Shown in pieces: positions 41,953-47,170 of a stretch of DNA of 47,170 nucleotides (position 1 is its first letter; the number at the start of each line of letters is the position of its first letter). The stretch spans positions 1 through 47,170 of the forward strand of contig NZ_FRAI01000019.1 in assembly GCF_900142275.1 (NCBI RefSeq), in the 5' to 3' direction. This stretch comes from Anaerobranca californiensis DSM 14826 (lineage in GTDB: Bacteria > Bacillota > Proteinivoracia > Proteinivoracales > Proteinivoracaceae). The translations under genes and the position numbers were made by a program. The notes beneath the pieces are model-generated. The model was not told where the DNA came from. It worked only from the letters and a program-made list of their open reading frames with translations, and did not search any database.

Positions 41953-43755
41953 ATGAAAAAAGATTGGAAACTATATTTTTACTTAGCCATTGTCTATAGC
42001 CTTTTTGCCCTTTGCCTGTGGTATGCCTTTAACAATTACCCCTTTGACATCTCTATATCTACTTTTCTCTTATTTGTCCTTTTTTCAACTGTTACCGAAT
42101 CGCTGTTAATTACATATAAAAAAATTGGATATAGTCCGGGGTTTGTCATAACAATAGCATCGATAATTCTCTTTGGCCCTTTACCTGCAGTTTTAATTGT
42201 ATCAATGGGTATGATGTTTAGACTTCTCAAACAACAAAATAAAATTAAACATATTTTAAATATACCCTTTTATAAAACGTTGTTTAACGGTTCGGTTATA
42301 GGAATTGCCACCTTTACGGCGGCGGTAACTTATCAATATATAAGCCTTTTAAACCTGGATACCTTTACAAAAACTACTTTAGGTGCTATAGCAATTGTAG
42401 TAGTTTTTTCATTAGTAAATTATTTATTAATAGCCATTCTTATTTCTATCATCTCTAATATGACAATATGGGATGCCTTTAAAAGCAATTTAGGTTTTTT
42501 ACTTATAGGTGTTTTTTTTACTGCACCGATAGGTGTTTTATTAGTGTATATGTATAATCATTTTAATGTAGGTGGAATTTTAATTATTTTACTTCCAGTG
42601 CTGTTTGTCCGCTATACCTATAACCTATATGTGGAATCAAAGAATAAATACCACGAAATGGTTAAAGTGTTGATGAATGCTTTAGAGATGAGGGACAAGT
42701 ATACCGAAGGCCATTGTAGAAATGTGGCTAAAATCGTTAAAAAAATAGCAGAAGAATTAAAATACAGTGATAGAAAAATAGAGGAATTAGAACTAGCCGC
42801 TTATCTCCATGACATCGGGAAAATAGGGGTACCAGATAATATATTAAATAAACCGGGGAAGTTGACGGAGGAAGAGTATAAAATAATTCAGCAACATCCG
42901 GTAATTGGCTATGATATTGTTAAAGATATCTACGGTATTGAAAAAATCGTAGACTTAGTTAGATATCACCATGAAAGATATGATGGTACAGGTTATCCCG
43001 ATGGCAAAAAAGGTGATGAACTGGATTTAGATGTCTATATCTTACAATTAGCAGATTCTATAGATGCCATGTTTACCGATAGGGTTTATCGTAAGGCACT
43101 GAATGAAGAAGAAATTAAAGAAGAATTGATAAATAATAAAGGGAAACAGTTTCATCCCAAAGTTGTGGATTTGTATTTAAAAATCTTAGAAAAGGAAAAA
43201 AAAGGGGAAATAGGAATGCTTTTTATTATTGCTGTAATCCTTGGATTGATCATCGGTTTTCTGTTAAAGGGAGATCTAAAAAAAATAGATGTAGGGAAAT
43301 TAAAATATCCTTATTTGGCTATAGGGGCCTTTGCCATTGAAATAGTCCTTTTTACTTTGGTAAGAAAAGGTGTAATTGAAAGGGGTATATTGACCTTTAT
43401 TCCTTATCTTTTCCAATACTTTTTACTTTTGCTATTTATTTTTTACAACAGAAAAAATTTTGGCCTTTTAACTTTAGGATTTGGAATGTTTTTAAATGCT
43501 TTAGTAATATTTTTAAATGGAGGAGCTATGCCGGTTTCCCCCGAAGGCTTGGTAAAAGTTGGAATTGCCCCATCTTTAGAAGCAGTAACAGAAGAATTAA
43601 TAGCTGCTGAGGGATTGTATACTTTAATCAATTCTCAAACTTTATTGCCTTTTTTAGGGGATGTTATTCCCTTTTGGAGATATGTGTTAAGTATCGGAGA
43701 TGTTTTTATTATTATAGGTATTATGGTATATATAGTAACGGAGATGAAAAGTTAA
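41953..43755 (+). CDS. Membrane HD-GYP protein fused to a DUF5317-like membrane domain
   Basis: This 600-residue protein has an N-terminal membrane region of about six helices (7-220), then an HD-GYP domain (about 233-415): HDIGKIGVPDNIL with H286/D287, HHERYDGTGYPDG (GYP at 347-349) and LADSIDAMFTDRVYR. HD-GYP enzymes usually degrade c-di-GMP. From residue 422 (GMLFIIAVILGLIIGFLLKG) a second module of five to six helices resembles DUF5317 proteins, with FLNGGAMPVSPEGL and GDVFIIIGI. The two modules join at an A8 run (43196-43203). Residue 422 is an ATG (43216) behind AAAGGGGAAATAGG, so the second module may also start on its own. One base fewer in the run would give a stop at 43211-43213. 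Confidence 0.85.
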   Translation: MKKDWKLYFYLAIVYSLFALCLWYAFNNYPFDISISTFLLFVLFSTVTESLLITYKKIGYSPGFVITIASIILFGPLPAVLIVSMGMMFRLLKQQNKIKHILNIPFYKTLFNGSVIGIATFTAAVTYQYISLLNLDTFTKTTLGAIAIVVVFSLVNYLLIAILISIISNMTIWDAFKSNLGFLLIGVFFTAPIGVLLVYMYNHFNVGGILIILLPVLFVRYTYNLYVESKNKYHEMVKVLMNALEMRDKYTEGHCRNVAKIVKKIAEELKYSDRKIEELELAAYLHDIGKIGVPDNILNKPGKLTEEEYKIIQQHPVIGYDIVKDIYGIEKIVDLVRYHHERYDGTGYPDGKKGDELDLDVYILQLADSIDAMFTDRVYRKALNEEEIKEELINNKGKQFHPKVVDLYLKILEKEKKGEIGMLFIIAVILGLIIGFLLKGDLKKIDVGKLKYPYLAIGAFAIEIVLFTLVRKGVIERGILTFIPYLFQYFLLLLFIFYNRKNFGLLTLGFGMFLNALVIFLNGGAMPVSPEGLVKVGIAPSLEAVTEELIAAEGLYTLINSQTLLPFLGDVIPFWRYVLSIGDVFIIIGIMVYIVTEMKS

Positions 43756-43763
43756 TAGATTGT

Positions 43764-43826
43764 AACCATGTTTTAAGCTATAATATTAGTTAACCTTATG
43801 ACTTTTTAGATAGCGGAAACATGGTT
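43764..43826 (+). repeat. Inverted repeat between the HD-GYP gene and the metallo-beta-lactamase gene
   Basis: AACCATGTTT (43764-43773) pairs with AAACATGGTT (43817-43826) across a 43-base loop that contains TATAAT (43779-43784). The right arm is followed by tattttat. It may be a terminator or an operator around a promoter; it is not decisive from sequence. Confidence 0.45.
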
Positions 43827-43863
43827 TATTTTATAGATAAGGCAGCGAAGGGGGAGATTCTAG

Positions 43864-45495
43864 ATGAAAATCCATTTTTTAGGGGCAGCGGAAATGGTGA
43901 CTGGCTCTAACTTTTTAATCGAAACAGGTAATTATAAGATCCTATTGGATTGTGGGATGTTTCAAGGTAGTAAAACACTAGAAAGATTAAACAGGGAAGA
44001 ATTCCCTTTTTCACCAAAGGAAATAGATTACTTACTTTTGAGCCATTCCCATATCGATCACAGTGGCAGGATACCCAAATTAGTTAAAGAGGGATTTAGA
44101 GGGGAAATTATTTGTACAAAGGCTACTAAGGACTTAGCTGCACTTATGTTAGAAGATAGTGGCCATATTCAAGAGGCTGATACCCAATGGGAAAACAAAA
44201 AAAGGGAGCGGGCAGGAAAACCACCCCTAGAACCTATTTATACAGTGGAAGATGCTAAATACAGTTTACGGTACTTTACAGGTGTTTTATATAACCAAAA
44301 AATCAGTTTAAATAGGGATATCACCGTTAGGTTTAAAGATGCTGGCCATATTTTAGGTTCGGCAATAATTGAATTATGGATAAAAGAAGGAGAAAAAACT
44401 GTAAAAATCGTTTATTCCGGGGATCTAGGAATGAAAAACAAGCCTTTAATCAAGGATCCGGAAATTATAGAAGAAGCAGATTATTTAATTTTAGAATCAA
44501 CTTATGGAGACAGAAATCATGAAGATGTAGGTACTAGAATGGAAAAGTTGATTAAGGTAATAAGTGATACTGTGGCCCGGGGAGGTACAGTTATTATTCC
44601 ATCCTTTGCTGTAGGGAGGACCCAAGAATTAATTTATGAGTTAAATAAGTATTATGAGTATGATCCAAAGATAGAGGAATTTATGAAAATTCCAATCTAT
44701 TTAGATAGTCCCATGGCACTTTCGGCAACGGAAATTTTTAAAAGAAATGCCGATAATTTCGATGAGGAAACGAAGGAGTTAATTTTAAAGGGTGATAATC
44801 CTTTAGATTTTGACAACCTCTACTTTGTTAGAGATATTGAACATTCTATGGCTTTAAATAGAGAACAATCCCCTAAAGTGATAATCTCTGCCAGCGGTAT
44901 GGCTACAGCAGGGAGGGTTAGGCATCATTTAAAACATAATTTATGGAATCCTGCAAATAGCATTGTTTTTGTAGGTTATCAAGCTGAAGGGACATTAGGG
45001 AGAATACTTAAAGATGGGGCAAAAAAAGTAAAACTATTTGGAGAAGAAGTTGCAGTTAAAGCTGAAATCCATAGTATAGAAGGGTTTTCTGGTCACGCCG
45101 ATCAAGGGGAAATTCTTGAATGGCTTAAAGGATTTAAGAAAAAACCGAAAAAAATATTTTTAGTCCATGGGGAACAAAAATCTGCCGCTACATTACAAAA
45201 ATTAATAGAAGAAAAATATTCTATAAAAACTGTTATCCCTAATTTAGGTTGTACTTATGAAATGTCGGAAGATGTGTTAAGGCAGAATTCAGAAGAGCAA
45301 ATCGATTTAATTAAGAAAAAAGAGTTAATTACCCAAGAGCTACAAGGGGTATACAACCAGTTTGAACATTTAGTTTGGAAAACTGATAAAATTTTAGATG
45401 AAAAACGATTAGAAAAAGATTATGAAAAATTGTATAACAAACTACTGGAAATTCAAAAGGAATTATTAGATTTGAATATGCTGTTAGGAAAATAG
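43864..45495 (+). CDS. Metallo-beta-lactamase/beta-CASP RNase-like protein
   Basis: This 543-residue protein belongs to the beta-CASP (CPSF73/YSH1-like) branch of metallo-beta-lactamases, probably an RNA nuclease. The zinc motif SHSHIDHSG gives H61, H63, D65 and H66; earlier is LDCGMFQGSK. Further motifs are DAGHILGSAII, YSGDLGMKNKPL, ESTYGDRNH, the beta-CASP insert with IPSFAVGRTQELIYELN and VIISASGMATAGRVRHHL, and the RMMBL end IHSIEGFSGHADQ...LVHGEQKSAATL. A C-terminal helical extension (about 460-543) is predicted to be charged coiled coil. AAGGGGGAG precedes the ATG. Confidence 0.92.
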   Translation: MKIHFLGAAEMVTGSNFLIETGNYKILLDCGMFQGSKTLERLNREEFPFSPKEIDYLLLSHSHIDHSGRIPKLVKEGFRGEIICTKATKDLAALMLEDSGHIQEADTQWENKKRERAGKPPLEPIYTVEDAKYSLRYFTGVLYNQKISLNRDITVRFKDAGHILGSAIIELWIKEGEKTVKIVYSGDLGMKNKPLIKDPEIIEEADYLILESTYGDRNHEDVGTRMEKLIKVISDTVARGGTVIIPSFAVGRTQELIYELNKYYEYDPKIEEFMKIPIYLDSPMALSATEIFKRNADNFDEETKELILKGDNPLDFDNLYFVRDIEHSMALNREQSPKVIISASGMATAGRVRHHLKHNLWNPANSIVFVGYQAEGTLGRILKDGAKKVKLFGEEVAVKAEIHSIEGFSGHADQGEILEWLKGFKKKPKKIFLVHGEQKSAATLQKLIEEKYSIKTVIPNLGCTYEMSEDVLRQNSEEQIDLIKKKELITQELQGVYNQFEHLVWKTDKILDEKRLEKDYEKLYNKLLEIQKELLDLNMLLGK

Positions 45496-45522
45496 AAGGT
45501 AAAAAATTAAAGGAAGTGGCTT

Positions 45523-46293
45523 ATGTGTACTATATTATTTGCTTATAAAGTTCATAGAAAGTATCCCTTTATCTTTTTAGGAAACAGAGATGAATTTAAA
45601 AATAGGGAGACAAAACCTTCACATTTTTGGCAAGATAACCCTAAAGTTTTAGCAGGAATAGATTTGCTAAAAGGGGGGACATGGACGGGAATTACTAAAG
45701 GAGGAAAGATTGCCTTTATCACAAATTATCGGGATTTTCGGGTAGAAAAAAAATCCCCTTTATCCCGGGGTGATTTAGTTCGCCAATATTTGATAGGAAG
45801 TGAAAATCCAAAGGAATATTTAGAACTTGTAAGAAATGAAGGGAAAAAACACAATCTATTTAATTTAGTAGTAGGTGACCAAAAAAGTTTTTATTACTAT
45901 TCAAATGTCACAGATAAAATAATAGAAATTCAACGGGGCATTCACGGATTAAGTAATGCTTTATTAAATACACCTTGGCCAAAAGTAGTTAGGGGTAAAG
46001 AAGCCCTATCAACAATAATCAATGGTGAGTTTACAGTTGATCAACTATTTGAGATATTGGCTGATCAAACTATCCCCCCTGATAGGGACCTACCAGATAC
46101 CGGGACTACTTTAGAAATAGAGAGGATGTTATCTACTATCCATATAGACACCCCGTCTTATGGTACCAGGGTTAAAACCGTTATTTTAATTGACCAAAAG
46201 GGAGAAGTTCAGTTTTATGAAAAGTTTCTATCAAAGGATAACTTTTGGGAGTTAAGGGAATATAAATTTATAATGGATTCAGAAGGGGGTTAA
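45523..46293 (+). CDS. NRDE/TANGO2-family protein
   Basis: At 256 residues this belongs to the NRDE family, whose eukaryotic member is TANGO2. The N-terminus [25 protein letters not shown] has the family cysteine C2 and the NRDE motif (residues 21-24). [21 protein letters not shown] and [10 protein letters not shown] follow. The Cys at position 2 suggests an N-terminal-nucleophile fold. The biochemical role is unsettled; heme trafficking has been proposed for the eukaryotic protein. AAAGGAAG precedes the ATG. Confidence 0.88.
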   Translation: MCTILFAYKVHRKYPFIFLGNRDEFKNRETKPSHFWQDNPKVLAGIDLLKGGTWTGITKGGKIAFITNYRDFRVEKKSPLSRGDLVRQYLIGSENPKEYLELVRNEGKKHNLFNLVVGDQKSFYYYSNVTDKIIEIQRGIHGLSNALLNTPWPKVVRGKEALSTIINGEFTVDQLFEILADQTIPPDRDLPDTGTTLEIERMLSTIHIDTPSYGTRVKTVILIDQKGEVQFYEKFLSKDNFWELREYKFIMDSEGG

Positions 46294-46298
46294 AAATT

Positions 46299-46856
46299 AT
46301 GATTTGGGTATATTTTTTTATGGCGATATTCTTTTGTTTTGTTGGAATTACTATTCATGTATTTAAATGGTATTTTTTGCTTGCAGGATATAACACCATG
46401 CCAAAGGAAAAATAAGAAAAAGTAGACACAGAAAATTTAGGGAAATTTTTTGGAAAATATGCTTATTTTAATGGCAGTGTTTTTTTATTAAGTGGCATTT
46501 TTACTATCTTTGGAATTAAAGTTGGGTTGATATTTCCTTTAACTATTACTGGTATTTCAACTATCTATTTCCTTATAAGGGCTCAAAAATATGATGGTAA
46601 TATATATGATGAAAAAGGGAAACTCCGTAAAGGGGCATGGAAAGAGTTTATTATACCTCTAATAATTACAGGAATTGCCTTAGGATTTGTTATCATTTTA
46701 ATATTTATTTCATCTCAACCTACTAAAATTACCTTTACAGATGAGGGGTTTAAAATCCATGGTTTGTATGGTGAAAAAATTTCTTGGGAATCAATCCCTT
46801 TTATCTATCTTCAAAGAAGTGGTAAAGACATAATATTAAATTTTAACATTAAGTAG
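46299..46856 (+). pseudogene. DUF3784-like membrane protein, interrupted by a stop codon
   Basis: The frame starting at ATG 46299 has [14 protein letters not shown]..., continues [15 protein letters not shown], then meets TAA at 46413-46415. It resumes in the same frame with EKVDTENLGKFFGKYAYF and two further helices, then a PH-like tail (KITFTDEGFKIHGLYGEKISW). DUF3784 proteins have the [15 protein letters not shown] motif uninterrupted across this place, so a single nonsense change is the simplest explanation. TAA is not recoded by the selenocysteine machinery. The C-terminus may also have been cut by the insertion element that begins at once after it. Full length would be 185 residues. Confidence 0.8.
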
Positions 46857-46909
46857 CAAGAAGTCCCCCGCTTCTTAAGTGGGGGATGAATTGCTAAACA
46901 AAAAGGTGA

Positions 46910-46938
46910 TTGCAAGTAGTATTACTTTATGTTACAAT
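46910..46938 (+). promoter_or_regulatory. Promoter of tnpB
   Basis: TTGCAA (46910-46915) and TACAAT (46933-46938) are 17 bases apart, 20 bases before the tnpB start. Confidence 0.65.
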
Positions 46939-46958
46939 ATAAATAAGGAGGTGTAACT

Positions 46959-47170
46959 ATGCTAAAGGCTTATAAATACAGGATATATCCAACAAAAGAA
47001 CAAGAAGAATATTTTGCTAAAGTGTTTGGTTGTGTAAGATTTATATATAACAAAATGCTATATGATAAAATAGAATACTATAAAAAAACAGGAAAAATGC
47101 TAAATAATACACCTGCACAATATAAAAAAGAATATTCTTTTCTAAAAGAAGTAGATAGTCTTGCACTTGC
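46959..47170 (+). CDS. tnpB: TnpB (RNA-guided nuclease of IS200/IS605), N-terminal part
   Basis: The first 70 residues are present; the gene runs off the window edge. They begin MLKAYKYRIYPTKEQEEYF, followed by VFGCVRFIYNKMLYDKIEYYKK, the typical TnpB/OrfB N-terminus with the invariant basic YRIYP motif and CxRxxYN segment. TnpB is the ancestor of Cas12 enzymes and acts with the omega RNA produced from the element's right end. AAGGAGG lies 7 bases before the ATG. The catalytic RuvC residues are beyond the window, so activity cannot be judged. Confidence 0.9.
   Translation, partial: MLKAYKYRIYPTKEQEEYFAKVFGCVRFIYNKMLYDKIEYYKKTGKMLNNTPAQYKKEYSFLKEVDSLAL

Larger units (their letters stand above)
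46858..47170 (+). mobile_element. Left end of an IS200/IS605-type insertion sequence (cut by the window edge)
   Basis: A subterminal imperfect hairpin, a promoter and a tnpB gene begin here. TCCCCCGCTT (46864-46873) pairs with AAGTGGGGGA (46877-46886) around CTT with one G-U pair, like the end hairpins bound by IS200/IS605 TnpA transposases. There is no terminal inverted repeat. The exact left end is uncertain. The right end and any tnpA lie outside. Confidence 0.75.

Noticed and set aside
43818-43826. HrcA or LexA operator before the metallo-beta-lactamase gene
   Set aside because: The repeat does not match either consensus; it is reported only as an uncharacterised inverted repeat.
46413-46415. 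TAA in the DUF3784-like gene as programmed recoding
   Set aside because: The selenocysteine system reads UGA, not UAA, and no stem-loop or slippery site is seen there. A nonsense mutation is simpler.

Overview
The window comes from a low-G+C, AT-rich anaerobic Firmicute of the class Clostridia. The evidence is the glycine reductase operon, the bacterial selenocysteine machinery, strong AGGAGG-type ribosome binding sites, a CIRCE-controlled groESL operon and a GlcT-type antiterminator. The gene set is what I would expect of an amino-acid-fermenting clostridium such as Anaerobranca or its relatives; the genus is a guess. Almost everything lies on the + strand. The exceptions are a multicopper-oxidase-like gene (7948-8682) and a polysaccharide deacetylase (26066-27133).

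Layout. 1-411: the end of an unrecognised gene, then empty AT-rich DNA. 412-4307: a sugar isomerase-like gene, glcT and ptsG, the last preceded by a promoter, a ribonucleic antiterminator (RAT) and an overlapping terminator. 4425-5266: two overlapping micro membrane proteins and a 5'-deleted arginine deiminase remnant. 5326-10707: nucleoside/ribose salvage (unknown protein, ribokinase, nucleoside hydrolase), a PgeF/YfiH-like gene, ridA and a phosphohexomutase. 10751-14706: a LytS/LytTR two-component system and a CstA-family transporter that it probably controls. 14838-22967: a tandem glycine riboswitch followed by grdX-trxB-trxA-grdE-grdA-grdB-grdC-grdD; grdA and grdB each carry an in-frame UGA for selenocysteine. 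23080-25445: ahpC-ahpF with promoter and palindromic operators. 27233-33893: a DUF401 permease, selA, selB, a LysR regulator, selD (itself a selenoprotein) and selC (tRNA-Sec). This supplies all the machinery needed to make GrdA and GrdB. 33972-38933: fdhD, three small membrane proteins (two of them tandem paralogues), moeA and a moeA fused to a substrate-binding domain. 38954-41027: groES-groEL under CIRCE control. 41114-43755: a poorly described locus with a conserved unknown protein, a structured RNA holding a 25-residue peptide gene inside a long inverted repeat, and a membrane HD-GYP protein fused to a DUF5317-like membrane domain. 43864-46293: a beta-CASP metallo-beta-lactamase and an NRDE-family protein. 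46299-47170: a nonsense-interrupted DUF3784-like gene abutting the left end of an IS200/IS605-type element with a partial tnpB.

How the genes work together. Glycine sensed by the riboswitch should induce glycine reductase. That enzyme needs selenocysteine, made by SelA, SelB, SelC and SelD, and reducing power from the thioredoxin pair, and it yields acetyl phosphate. The molybdenum cofactor genes and fdhD point to a molybdenum or tungsten formate dehydrogenase elsewhere in the genome. AhpCF is likely to be the peroxide defence.

The best candidate for an undescribed system is 41114-43755. It combines a structured leader or peptide RNA that could act as an attenuator, a c-di-GMP phosphodiesterase-type HD-GYP domain, a DUF5317-like domain joined to it at an A8 homopolymer, and a conserved protein of unknown role.
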